A DNA stretch of 44,475 nt. Source: a bacterium. GTDB taxonomy: Bacteria > Sysuimicrobiota > Sysuimicrobiia > Sysuimicrobiales > Humicultoraceae. This document shows, one piece after another, positions 32,694 to 41,505 of this stretch (within the stretch, counting starts at the first letter, position 1; each line of letters starts with the position of its first letter). The notes beneath the pieces are model-generated. The model was not told where the DNA came from. It saw only the letters and a list, made by a program, of their open reading frames with translations, and ran no database searches. A program made the position numbers and the translations under genes. The stretch is taken from assembly GCA_030018905.1 (NCBI GenBank), contig JASEHJ010000003.1:1-44475 (forward strand), given 5' to 3'.

Positions 32694-33593
32694 ATGAGTC
32701 TGAAGCTCCTGGGATCGGTTCGGCTCCCGCCCCAAGACTCAGGTGGGTTCGACCATGGGGATGTGCACCTGCCCACGGGGCGCGTGTTCGTTGCGCATAC
32801 GGCCCGAGGCACTGTCGAAGTCATTGATGGCCAGCGGGCCGAACACGTGCGCACCATCGACGACTGTCCGGAAGCCAGTGGTGTCCTGTGTGCTCAGGAG
32901 GAAGGGCTTGTGTTCGCCGCGGCCCGAGGGGCAGGGAAGATCCTGGTGATTCGTGCGGACTCGGGCGAGGTCAGCGGTGACATCCAGGCCGGTTCAAAAC
33001 CGAACGGATTGGCGTGGGATTCGCGAAGGAAGCACCTACTCATCGCCGACGTTCAGGACCACCATGTCCGGCTCGTCGATCCCTTCCTGCGGCACGTGCT
33101 GAGGGAAGCCCCGCTCCCTGGGCGCCCCCGGTGGTGCGTCTACGACCAGGACGAGGACCGCTTCCTGGTGAACATCCGCGACCCGGCGTGCGTCGCTGTT
33201 CTAGCTGCTGACTCACTGGAAGAGTGGGGCCGGTGGCCGGTCTCGGCCGCCGGGCCTCACGGACTCGATCTGGACCTCGAAAGAGGCCAGGCATTTGTCG
33301 CCTGCGACGAGGGAGTCGTTTCCGCCCTCGACCTCGCCACTGGGCGCGAGCTTGGGACCGCAGAAATCGCCGGGGAACCGGACGTGATCTGGCACAACGC
33401 TGTACGCGGTCGCCTCTACGTGGCCATAGGACGGCCCGGTGTGGTCGACGTAGTTGATACTCCGATGCTGAGGCGAGTCGAGCAGATCACCACCGAAGAA
33501 GGCGCTCACACGACAGCCTTCGACCGGGCGCGTCAGCGGCTCTTCGTATTCCTCCCGCGGAGCTGTCGCGTTGCGGTGTACGAGGAGGTGTGA
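32694..33593 (+). CDS. Beta-propeller (YVTN/YncE-like) repeat protein
   Basis: A 299-residue protein made of about six four-strand repeats, each resembling 'Gxxx-V-D-x-A-T-G-x-x-x': HLPTGRVFVAHTARGTVEVID, LVFAAARGAGKILVIRADSG, HLLIADVQDHHVRLVDPF, FVACDEGVVSALDLATG and LYVAIGRPGVVDVVD. It has no signal peptide, so it is probably cytoplasmic. Function unknown; it starts 7 nt after the ChrB-C gene and is clearly in its operon, which suggests a shared role in oxyanion or redox stress. Confidence 0.85.
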   Translation: MSLKLLGSVRLPPQDSGGFDHGDVHLPTGRVFVAHTARGTVEVIDGQRAEHVRTIDDCPEASGVLCAQEEGLVFAAARGAGKILVIRADSGEVSGDIQAGSKPNGLAWDSRRKHLLIADVQDHHVRLVDPFLRHVLREAPLPGRPRWCVYDQDEDRFLVNIRDPACVAVLAADSLEEWGRWPVSAAGPHGLDLDLERGQAFVACDEGVVSALDLATGRELGTAEIAGEPDVIWHNAVRGRLYVAIGRPGVVDVVDTPMLRRVEQITTEEGAHTTAFDRARQRLFVFLPRSCRVAVYEEV

Positions 33594-33622
33594 CGTGAGC
33601 CGCCTTCCGAAATGGTAGGACA

Positions 33623-33699
33623 TGGTGGGCCCTGGTGGACTCGAACCACCGACCTCACCCTTATCAGGGGTGCGCTCTCACCACCTGAGCTAAGGGCCC
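33623..33699 (-). tRNA. tRNA-Ile (anticodon GAT)
   Basis: A 77-nt cloverleaf with encoded CCA. The anticodon loop CTGATAA reads GAT. The acceptor stem GGGCCCT / AGGGCCC is perfect, and the T arm has GGTTCGAGTCC. It is not in an rRNA operon in this window. Confidence 0.98.
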
Positions 33700-33712
33700 A
33701 CGGGCAGCATCG

Positions 33713-33741
33713 AGTATACCCGCCGTCACCAGTTCAGGCAA
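33713..33741 (-). promoter_or_regulatory. Promoter of tRNA-Ile
   Basis: Minus strand: TTGCCT (33741-33736), a 17-nt spacer and TATACT (33718-33713), with the start about 7 nt before the mature tRNA. The -35 lies within the last codons of the amidohydrolase gene. Confidence 0.78.
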
Positions 33742-34906
33742 CTGCAGGAGGCCCGCCGGCAAACTCTCTTCGCACCTGCGCGAGCAGCTCCGGCCGCGCC
33801 ATCAGGTCGTACGCCGTCAGCGCCATGGCCTTCGCCGCCGCGAGCATCGCCTCCAGGCCGCGATCCCCAAGCGATGCCTCACGAAACTCCAGGGTGTGCC
33901 CAACCATGTCCTTGGGGCCGATCGCCACATACGGGTGGATGGACGGGATCGCCTGGCTGAGATCGCCCATGTCCGTAGAGCCCATGCGCGGACGGTCAGG
34001 AGGGGTGTCCTCGGGCCATCCCAGGACCTCCAGGTGCCGGCTGAACGCCCCTGCCAGGGCGCGGTTGGGCTTGATTGCCTCGTAGCCCTTGCGAGATGCG
34101 TGCTCCAGGGTCGTCCCGGTGGCCAGGGCGGCCCCGCGGGCGATGTTGATCACCCGCTCCAGCAGCTCGCGGGCGTATCCGTCGTCCGTCGCCCGCACCG
34201 TTAGCACGGCCTCGGCACGGTCGGGAATGATGTTGGGTGCTGCCCCGCCGTAGGTGATGATGCCGTGGATCCTGGCGTCGTCGCGCACCTGCTGACGAAG
34301 CAGTCCTATCCCCACGAACGTCTGGATGAGACCGTCCAGAGCGTTCACGCCTTCGTCCGGGGCGGCAGCGGCATGCGCCGATCTTCCGGCAAACGTGACC
34401 GCCAGACGGTAGGAAGTCAGGGATGGCCGGCCTGAGAGGGTGTAGCTTGCCGGATGGAACATCATGGCCGCATCCACGCCCTGGAAGGCGCCGCGCTCCA
34501 GCATGATCACCTTCCCGCCGCCGCCTTCCTCTGCCGGGGTCCCCATCACCGCTACGCGGCCCTTCAGGTGCTGCCGGACCGCGGCCAGCCCGATGCCGGC
34601 TCCCAGCGCCGCCGTGCATATTAGGTTGTGGCCGCACGCGTGCCCTATCTCTGGGAGCGCGTCGTACTCCGCCAGGATCGCGACGGTAGGCCCGTGATCC
34701 GATCCCGCGATATCTGCCCGAAACGCGGTTTCCAGATCCGCCACGCCGCGCTCCACGCGGAACCCGTATTGTTCAAGCGCCTCGGTCAGCCAGGCGGCCG
34801 CCTGGCGCTCCTGAAAAGCGATCTCCGGCGTGGCGTGTATGCGGCGGGCAAGCTCGATCAGTTCGCCTGATGCGGCGTCAATTGCCGATAGAATCTGTGC
34901 GTGCAT
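33734..34906 (-). CDS. M20-family amidohydrolase (PM20D2/AbgB-like)
   Basis: About 390 residues with the M20 dipeptidase/aminoacylase fold. ILAEYDALPEIGHACGHN carries metal-binding residues (His of HACGH), the catalytic Glu pair is in GTPAEEGGGGK, and a dimerisation (lid) domain starts near YRLAVTFAGRSAHAAAAPDEG. Later metal-binding positions lie in MGSTDMGD and MVGHTLEF. It likely hydrolyses an N-acyl amino acid or dipeptide such as p-aminobenzoyl-glutamate. Start is uncertain: ATG 34906 has GGAGG 11 nt upstream; ATG 34924 is in frame but has no site. Confidence 0.9.
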   Translation of the reverse strand: MHAQILSAIDAASGELIELARRIHATPEIAFQERQAAAWLTEALEQYGFRVERGVADLETAFRADIAGSDHGPTVAILAEYDALPEIGHACGHNLICTAALGAGIGLAAVRQHLKGRVAVMGTPAEEGGGGKVIMLERGAFQGVDAAMMFHPASYTLSGRPSLTSYRLAVTFAGRSAHAAAAPDEGVNALDGLIQTFVGIGLLRQQVRDDARIHGIITYGGAAPNIIPDRAEAVLTVRATDDGYARELLERVINIARGAALATGTTLEHASRKGYEAIKPNRALAGAFSRHLEVLGWPEDTPPDRPRMGSTDMGDLSQAIPSIHPYVAIGPKDMVGHTLEFREASLGDRGLEAMLAAAKAMALTAYDLMARPELLAQVRREFAGGPPAVA

Positions 34907-34973
34907 GAGTTGTGTCGCCTCCATGGGGAATTGAATGAGATTTCTTCGGCGCGTGCCCGCGGCTGTCCTCTTG

Positions 34974-36191
34974 CTACGCGATCGTGATGCGCGCGAACCG
35001 TCGCCGGCCGACCTGAACGACCAGCCCCTGACGGGCGGGGACGATCGCCTCCACGTCGTGGATTCGGCCGCCGTCCACGCTGACGCCGCCCTGGCTGATG
35101 AGCCGCCTCGCCTCGGTGTTGCTCTCCGCCAGCCCGGTCACCACCAGTAGTCGGATCAGGCGGATCCGCCCATCGGGCGCCTCATCCGCGGGGACGTACG
35201 CCTCCGGGATTTCGTCGGGCAGTTCCTTTCCAACGAAGAGCCGCTCGAACGCGGCCTCAGCGGAGCGGGCCGCTTCCTCGCCGTGCCAGAGCGCGACGAT
35301 GGCCCCGGCCAGGCGCCGCTTGGCGTCCCGTGGGTGCACGCTTCCGGCTTCCAGCCCTTCGCGAATCGCCGTGACCTCTTCCATGGGCACGTCCGTGGCG
35401 TACTCGAAGTAGTCGGGCATAAGCGCGTCGGGGATGGACATCGCCTTGCCGAACATCTCGGAGGGCGGCTCGGTTATCCCAATGGCGTTGCCCAGGGACT
35501 TGCTCATCTTCTCGACCCCGTCGAGCCCCGGCAGCAACGGCGTCAGCACCACAACCTGCGGCGACTGCCCCACCTCGCGCTGGAGATCGCGTCCCATCAG
35601 GTTGTTGAACTTCTGGTCGGTGCCTCCGAGTTCTACATCGGCCTCCAGCGCAACCGAGTCGTAGGCCTGGCAGATGGGGTAGAGCAGCTCGTGCATGTGG
35701 ATCGGCGCCCCGCTGCGCAGCCGGGTGGTGAAGTCGTCGCGCTCCAGGATGCGCGCGACGGTAACGCGCGAGGTCAGCCGGATCACGTCGGCGAACGACA
35801 GCGCGCCCAACCACTGGCTGTTGAACGTCACCCTTGTGCGCACGGGGTCGAGGATCAGGCCGTACTGCTCGCGGTAGGTTTGGGCGTTGGATGCGACCTC
35901 CTCGGGCGAGAGCATCGGGCGCGACTGTTTCTTGCCCGTGGGGTCGCCGATCATAGCGGTGAAGTCGCCGATCACGATGATAACCTCGTGGCCCAGATCC
36001 TGAAACTGCCGCATCTTGCGAAGCACTATCGCGGTGCCCAGGTGCAGGTCGGGCGCAGAGGGATCGAGGCCGAGCTTGACCCGCAGCGGGCGGCCAAGGC
36101 GCAGCTTGGCCAGGAGATCCTCCTCGGAGATGATCTCGGCGCAGCCGCGCCGCAGCCGTAGCAGTTGCTCTTCGGGTGAAAGAAACGCCAT
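34974..36191 (-). CDS. tyrS: Tyrosyl-tRNA synthetase
   Basis: A 405-residue class I synthetase charging tRNA-Tyr. HIGH is HLGT (50-53), KMSKS is at 228-232, and a C-terminal S4 RNA-binding domain (about 340-400) holds [20 protein letters not shown]. The arrangement matches the TyrZ/class-2 type of bacterial TyrRS. A GGAGG site precedes the ATG. It follows mutS2 by 37 nt. Confidence 0.97.
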   Translation of the reverse strand: MAFLSPEEQLLRLRRGCAEIISEEDLLAKLRLGRPLRVKLGLDPSAPDLHLGTAIVLRKMRQFQDLGHEVIIVIGDFTAMIGDPTGKKQSRPMLSPEEVASNAQTYREQYGLILDPVRTRVTFNSQWLGALSFADVIRLTSRVTVARILERDDFTTRLRSGAPIHMHELLYPICQAYDSVALEADVELGGTDQKFNNLMGRDLQREVGQSPQVVVLTPLLPGLDGVEKMSKSLGNAIGITEPPSEMFGKAMSIPDALMPDYFEYATDVPMEEVTAIREGLEAGSVHPRDAKRRLAGAIVALWHGEEAARSAEAAFERLFVGKELPDEIPEAYVPADEAPDGRIRLIRLLVVTGLAESNTEARRLISQGGVSVDGGRIHDVEAIVPARQGLVVQVGRRRFARITIA

Positions 36192-36228
36192 GCCCCAACC
36201 TCCGCAAGCCGGCCTGAGATACCTTAGC

Positions 36229-38613
36229 TTACAACATCAGCGTGACAACCGTCGCGCCATCGCCGCCCTCGCCGCGGTCGCCTATGCGGAACTGCCGCAC
36301 GTGCGGGTGCCCACGCAGGAACTCGTGCACGGCCCGCCGCAGCGCACCGGTGCCCTTGCCGTGAATCACGGTCACCTGAGGCAACCGCGCGCGCACCGCG
36401 TCGTCCAGGTAGCGGTCCACAACCAGCAGGGCCTCGTCCACGGTCTGTCCGCGTACGCTGAGCGACGTCGCCACGGCAGGCCGAGCGGGTACATCGGCGC
36501 GCCCGGCGGGCCGCCCGGGGTATGGGGGTGCACCGCTAACCGCGGGGGCCTCGTGCAACGCCCCCAGTGGGACGCGCGTGCGCAGGGCGCCTGCCTCTAC
36601 CTCCACCTGGCCATGCGCATCAGGGCCGGACACCACGGTGCCGGTCCTGCCCAACGGCGTCACGTAGACAGTCTGGCCTGCGTGCACGCGCTCGACCGGC
36701 GGCCCTGGAGGCGCCGCGGGCTCTGTTGCGGGCAACGCCTCCAGGGTCTCCTTCAGATGCGCCCGCGCCCGCTGCACCGCTTCCTTGGTACGCGCGGCGC
36801 GCACCTCTGCCATCACCGCGTCCAGCCGCCTGCGTGTCTCTGCGATGATTGACTCGCTGGTTTGCCTGGCCTCTGCCAGCAGGCGCCGGCGCTCGCGCCG
36901 AACATGCTCGGCCTCCTCGACAATTTGCTGCTCGGCCTCCTGGGCTACTGCCCTGGCCAGCGCGGCCTCGGCCCTATCACGCTCTGCGGCCTGCCTGTCG
37001 CGCGTGAGGTCGTCCAGCACCTGCTCGATGGCCACGTGCTCGGGCGCCAGGTGGGATCGGGCCTCCGCCACGACGCCGGGATCGAGTCCCAGTCGCTCCG
37101 CTATGACCAGGGCGTTGCTGCGGCCCGGTAGCCCGATCTGAAGACGGAAAGTGGGGCGCAGCGTCTCAATGTCGAACTCCACGGACGCGTTCTCGATACC
37201 GGGTTCCACTGCGGCCAGCATCTTCAGCTCATTGAAGTGAGTGGTGACCACCGTGTGCAGCCCGCGGCGGTGCAGTTCCTGGATGATGGCTCGGGCAAGA
37301 ACCACCCCCTCGGTGGGATCGGTTCCGGCGCCGATCTCGTCGAGCAAAACAAGCCCGGGCGGCCGCGCGTTTCGTAGGATTTGGACGATGGCGCTCATGT
37401 GCGACGAGAAAGTGGACAGGTTCTGTTCGATGGACTGCTCGTCGCCGATGTCCGCGTGCACCTGGTCGAATTGGACGACGGCGGCGCCGTCCGCGGCCGG
37501 GATGAACAGCCCTGCCTGGGCCATCAGGGCCAGCAGGCCGATGGTCTTCAGGGCCACCGTCTTGCCCCCGGTGTTGGGACCGGTCACGATCAGCGTGGTG
37601 AACTCGCCTCCAAGCACGATGTCCACCGGAACGACCCCCGCGTCACCCCTGGCAAGGACCAGCATGGGGTGGCGCGCGCCGTGCACCTGCATGATGCCGT
37701 CCTCGCGCACCTGTGGCGCCGTGGCCCGCAGGCGCGCGGCCAGCGCGGCCTTGGCCGAGGCCAGGTCCAGATCGCCCAGGATCTCCCCGTTGGTGCACAG
37801 CGCTCCGGAGTGTTCACCCACCAAGCCCGACAGCCTGCGCAGGATCCGGAGGATCTCCTCGCGCTCCGCGGCATCCAGCTCGCGCCGCCGGTTGCCCAGC
37901 GGGACCAGCGTCAGCGGCTCCATGAAGAGCGTGGCTCCGCTTGCGCTCGCGTCGTGCACGATGCCCGGGAACTGCGCGCGGTGCTCGGCCCGCACGGGCA
38001 GGACGAACCGATCACCTCGCACCGTCACAAGCGACTCCTGCAGGTAGCGCGCGACCGCCGAATCGTGGAGCAGCCTCTCCAGCGACTCCCGCAGGCGTCG
38101 CTCCACGGTCTGGTGCTCGTCGCGGATCCGACGCAGCTCAGGCGAGGCCGTGCTCAGAACGCGGCCCTGGTCGTCCAGGGCCCGGCCGATCTCCGCTTCC
38201 AACTCCGGCAGCGCGGCCAAGCGGTCGGCGAGCGCTGCCAAGCGCGGGGCAAGGGCGCGGCGGGAGCGCAGTTGGGCCTGGACGCGCCGGGTGATTTCTA
38301 GGGTCTGCGCCACGTCGAGCAGTTCCAGGGGCTCGAGCATCCCGCCCGACGCCGCCCGCGCGGCCTGCGGCCGGACGTCACGCGCCCCCCGCACCTGGAT
38401 CTCGGACTCCGCGGCAATCGCCACCGCTTCCGCGGTTTCCGCCAGAGCCGCGCGCACTGCCTCGCCGTCGCACCCCGGCAGCAGGCGCAGTGCCAGCTCA
38501 CGTCCCATGGGGGTCACCGTGCCCTCGGCCAGCGCCGCAAGGACCTTGGGAAACTCGAGCACGCGAAGAGTGCGCGCGTCGGCGGGCAGATCACGCTGCC
38601 GTCCGGCGATCAT
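36229..38613 (-). CDS. mutS2: Endonuclease MutS2
   Basis: A 794-residue MutS homologue lacking the mismatch-recognition domain. Walker A is GPNTGGKT (345-352), Walker B contains [15 protein letters not shown], a long coiled-coil region follows (about 520-630), and a C-terminal Smr endonuclease domain (about 720-794) shows [10 protein letters not shown] and HGKGTGALR. MutS2 suppresses homologous recombination and rescues collided ribosomes in Bacillota. The ATG at 38613 has a GAGGTG site; the frame stays open upstream into the glycosylase gene. Confidence 0.96.
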   Translation of the reverse strand: MIAGRQRDLPADARTLRVLEFPKVLAALAEGTVTPMGRELALRLLPGCDGEAVRAALAETAEAVAIAAESEIQVRGARDVRPQAARAASGGMLEPLELLDVAQTLEITRRVQAQLRSRRALAPRLAALADRLAALPELEAEIGRALDDQGRVLSTASPELRRIRDEHQTVERRLRESLERLLHDSAVARYLQESLVTVRGDRFVLPVRAEHRAQFPGIVHDASASGATLFMEPLTLVPLGNRRRELDAAEREEILRILRRLSGLVGEHSGALCTNGEILGDLDLASAKAALAARLRATAPQVREDGIMQVHGARHPMLVLARGDAGVVPVDIVLGGEFTTLIVTGPNTGGKTVALKTIGLLALMAQAGLFIPAADGAAVVQFDQVHADIGDEQSIEQNLSTFSSHMSAIVQILRNARPPGLVLLDEIGAGTDPTEGVVLARAIIQELHRRGLHTVVTTHFNELKMLAAVEPGIENASVEFDIETLRPTFRLQIGLPGRSNALVIAERLGLDPGVVAEARSHLAPEHVAIEQVLDDLTRDRQAAERDRAEAALARAVAQEAEQQIVEEAEHVRRERRRLLAEARQTSESIIAETRRRLDAVMAEVRAARTKEAVQRARAHLKETLEALPATEPAAPPGPPVERVHAGQTVYVTPLGRTGTVVSGPDAHGQVEVEAGALRTRVPLGALHEAPAVSGAPPYPGRPAGRADVPARPAVATSLSVRGQTVDEALLVVDRYLDDAVRARLPQVTVIHGKGTGALRRAVHEFLRGHPHVRQFRIGDRGEGGDGATVVTLML

Positions 38614-38626
38614 TGACACCTCTTCA

Positions 38627-39169
38627 TTATAGACGAGGGGGAAACCGCCGCGAGAGCGCGGGGTGGCCGTCCAGTCCGAACCGCCACGCGCGGTCCCGGG
38701 CGGCGCTGATCCCGATGCGCGGACCAGCGGCAATTGCGGCGCGGCTGCGGCCCCCATGGGCCAAGTAGAGCGGCGGTGCGGTGAGATCGGCCCCGCACTG
38801 CTCCAGGCCGACCGCCATCGCGACGGTCAGGCGGCCGGGACCTGAGGCAGCGGGCTCGATCGCTCGCAGGAGCACCGCCCCCGGCCGTCCCTCGGGCTCG
38901 GTCACGACGTTCAGGCAGGCGTGCAGCCCAAACGCACGGTAGACGTAGGCGATCCCGGGCCGGCCAAACATGATCGCGCTGCGCGCCGTCCGCTTGAAGG
39001 CATGGCTGGCAGGATCGTCGGCCCCCCGGTAGGCCTCGGTCTCCACAATGCGGCCCACGAGCACTCCCGACGGCGTCTCGTGGACCAGAAGATGGCCCAG
39101 CAGGGCACGGGCGACGACCACCGTGTGCCTTGCGAAGAAACTGCGCGGCAGCGGCCTGTACTGCTTCAT
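38627..39169 (-). CDS. mpg: DNA-3-methyladenine glycosylase (AAG/MPG family)
   Basis: A 180-residue base-excision enzyme of the alkyladenine glycosylase fold. Typical segments are RSFFARHTVVVARALLGHLL, RIVETEAYRGADDPASHA with the catalytic Glu, MFGRPGIAYVYRAFGLHACL (intercalating Tyr), and near the C terminus GPRIGISAARDRAWRF. Slightly shorter than most homologues of about 200 residues, but all core motifs are present. The ATG overlaps the polX stop (ATGA), and mutS2 follows 13 nt later: a repair gene group. Confidence 0.94.
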   Translation of the reverse strand: MKQYRPLPRSFFARHTVVVARALLGHLLVHETPSGVLVGRIVETEAYRGADDPASHAFKRTARSAIMFGRPGIAYVYRAFGLHACLNVVTEPEGRPGAVLLRAIEPAASGPGRLTVAMAVGLEQCGADLTAPPLYLAHGGRSRAAIAAGPRIGISAARDRAWRFGLDGHPALSRRFPPRL

Positions 39170-40923
39170 CTGCGGCCCCGAGGGTTGCCCCCCCGGTGGC
39201 CGAGCACCTCGCGCAGCGACGCGAGCGGCAGCGTGTTGATGACCTCTCGCGCCTCGACCCAGCCGCGCCGGGCGGTGCCCACCCCAAGCGGCATGTAGCG
39301 CAACTGCGCGCACGAGTGCGCATCCGTGCCGATCGCCAGGCGCGCCCCCCGCTCCCTGGCCAGGCGGACGTCGGTGTCCTTGAGGTCCAAGCGCTCGGGC
39401 GCGGCGTTGATCTCAAGCGCGGTGCCGGTTCGGACCGCGGCGTCCACCACCGCCTCGATGTCCACCTCGTAGGGGTCGCGCGCGCCGAGCAGGCGGCCGG
39501 TGGGGTGGCCGAGGATATCCACGTGCTCGCTCTCCATTGCCCGCACTATGCGCGAGGTCATGGCTTCACGGCTCATTCGGAAGCGGGTGTGCACCGATGC
39601 GATCACCAGGTCGAGGTCGGCCAGCAGGTCGTCGGGGTAGTCCAGGGTGCCGTCGGCGGAGATGTCGCACTCGGTGCCGATGAGAACGGCGATCCCCAGG
39701 CGGTCCGAGAGAGAGCGGACCTGCCGGATGTGGTCGCGCAGGTCCGCGGCCGGTACTCCTCGCGCGATCTTGAGCGACTGCGAGTGATCGGTGATGCAGA
39801 CGTACTCGTATCCCATCGCCACTGCGGCGGCGGCGATCTCCTCAACGCTATCGGCGCCGTCGCTCCACGACGTGTGGGCGTGAACCTCGCCGCGGATGTC
39901 CTCGACCTCGATCAACCGCGGCAGCCGGCCGGCCTCCGCCGCTTCGATCTCGCCCTGATCCTCCCGGAGCTCGGGCGGTATCCACGGCAGGCCGAGGGCG
40001 CGGTAGATGCCGGCTTCGGTGCGACCGGCCACGCGGCGGTCGTCCCCGCCGCGACCGTCCCCGGGCCGCCACAGGCCGTACTCGTTGAGCTTCAACCCGG
40101 CGCGGACCGCCCGTTCGCGCAGGGCGACGTTGTGCTCCTTGCTGCCGGTGAAGTACTGCAGGGCCGCACCATACGCGGCGGGCTCGACAACGCGCAGGTC
40201 GGCCTGCAGCCCGGCGTCCAGCACCACCGACGACCGGGTGGAACCCCGCTCCAGCACCTCGCTGACTTCGGGCGATGTTGTGAAGGCGTCCATCACCCGT
40301 GCGGGCGCCCGGCTGGTTACCAGGATGTCCAGGTCACCCACGGTCTCCTTCATGCGGCGGATGCTGCCGGCAGCGCTGATCTGTTTCACGCCTGGGACGA
40401 CCCGCAACCGCTCTACCAGCTCCGCTGCCACGGGCAGGGCAAAGCCCAGGGGCCGGCGCCCGGCCTGGCGGCGCACCATCGCGATACCGCGCAGGATGGC
40501 CTCTTCGGTCCGCTGACCCATGCGCGGCAGCTCGCGGATGCGGCCCGCGGCAGATGCGGCCTCCAGTTCGTCCAGAGTCGAGATACCCAGATGCTCGTGC
40601 AGCAGCAGCGCGGTCTTGGGCCCGACCTCAGGCACCAACATCAAGGTGGCCAGCCCAGGCGGGAATGAGGCGGCCAGATCTTCGTAAGCGCGCATGGTGC
40701 CGGTGGCCAGGAACTCGACGATCTTCTCCGCAAGGGCCTTGCCTATGCCTGGGATCTCGGTCAGGCCTCCACGGGCGGCGACCGCGGCAACATCCTCTGA
40801 GAGCCCCTCTATGGCGCGGGCTGCCCGGCGGTAGGCGTTGATGCGAAAGACCGACTCGCCCCCGATCTCGAGCAGATCGGCTATCAGCGCAAACCGCTGG
40901 GCGATGGCCCGGTTCTGCGTCAC
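39166..40923 (-). CDS. polX: DNA polymerase/3'-5' exonuclease PolX
   Basis: A 585-residue bacterial family X polymerase. N-terminal helix-hairpin-helix units ([26 protein letters not shown]) precede the nucleotidyltransferase palm with [14 protein letters not shown] (D197, D199) and D242. A C-terminal PHP exonuclease domain has [11 protein letters not shown] (H348, H350), [20 protein letters not shown] and [10 protein letters not shown]. It fills short gaps in base excision and end joining. GTG 40923 gives the family start ([17 protein letters not shown]); the open frame extends upstream into cvpA. It is followed by mpg and mutS2. Confidence 0.96.
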   Translation of the reverse strand: MTQNRAIAQRFALIADLLEIGGESVFRINAYRRAARAIEGLSEDVAAVAARGGLTEIPGIGKALAEKIVEFLATGTMRAYEDLAASFPPGLATLMLVPEVGPKTALLLHEHLGISTLDELEAASAAGRIRELPRMGQRTEEAILRGIAMVRRQAGRRPLGFALPVAAELVERLRVVPGVKQISAAGSIRRMKETVGDLDILVTSRAPARVMDAFTTSPEVSEVLERGSTRSSVVLDAGLQADLRVVEPAAYGAALQYFTGSKEHNVALRERAVRAGLKLNEYGLWRPGDGRGGDDRRVAGRTEAGIYRALGLPWIPPELREDQGEIEAAEAGRLPRLIEVEDIRGEVHAHTSWSDGADSVEEIAAAAVAMGYEYVCITDHSQSLKIARGVPAADLRDHIRQVRSLSDRLGIAVLIGTECDISADGTLDYPDDLLADLDLVIASVHTRFRMSREAMTSRIVRAMESEHVDILGHPTGRLLGARDPYEVDIEAVVDAAVRTGTALEINAAPERLDLKDTDVRLARERGARLAIGTDAHSCAQLRYMPLGVGTARRGWVEAREVINTLPLASLREVLGHRGGNPRGRR

Positions 40924-40933
40924 ACGAGGCTCG

Positions 40934-41443
40934 TCAGAACTTGTGGTCCGGGCCGACCGGCGGGAACGGTATCGGGCTGATCCGTTGAAGGTGCGTGACG
41001 GCGCCTCGCTGAGCAGCCGCGACGTACCGGACGATCGGCGACCGCTCGACATCCTGGGCGATTGTGTCGGATAGTGGCGAGGCCAGCAGGATTCCCACCC
41101 CGGCCATAGCCGCGACCAGGGCCTTGAGCGCGCCGGTGAGAATCCCCAGAAGCTGGGCAAACATGCCCGGTCGCTTTCCGCCCGGCAGGATGCTGATCAG
41201 CACGGCCAGCAGCGTGTACGCGACCAGGAAAGCCAGGACGAATCCAACGGTCCGCCCCCATTCCAGGGGCAGGGGGCTCCCTTTTGTGATGCGCTCGCCC
41301 AAGGCCGGGAAGGCGATCGCCGCGGCCGCGTAGGCAACCACCAGCGCCACCGCACCCAGCAGGGACGCGACGCCGCCCTTGAACATTCCCTGCACAACGA
41401 ACCCGATCAGCAGCACAACCGCGATCCAGTCAAGCCAGGTCAC
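40934..41443 (-). CDS. CvpA family membrane protein
   Basis: A 169-residue protein with four membrane helices and a short cytoplasmic tail, the form of CvpA (colicin V production) proteins. It opens WLDWIAVVLLIGFVVQGMFKGG, a typical family start. Its cellular role is poorly defined. GTG 41443 lies 8 nt from GGAGG; a GTG three codons earlier falls inside that site. It sits between pheT and polX, as in several Bacillota. Confidence 0.9.
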   Translation of the reverse strand: MTWLDWIAVVLLIGFVVQGMFKGGVASLLGAVALVVAYAAAAIAFPALGERITKGSPLPLEWGRTVGFVLAFLVAYTLLAVLISILPGGKRPGMFAQLLGILTGALKALVAAMAGVGILLASPLSDTIAQDVERSPIVRYVAAAQRGAVTHLQRISPIPFPPVGPDHKF

Positions 41444-41505
41444 ACCAACCACCTCCAGGACGCCCGCTCACCTAGGACGATACCCCATATCCCGCGCCGG
41501 CATAC

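Noticed and set aside
38626-38631. Perfect TATAAT on the minus strand just before mutS2
   Set aside because: It overlaps the mpg stop codon, lacks a -35 at 16-18 nt, and would start transcription inside the mutS2 ribosome site; probably chance.
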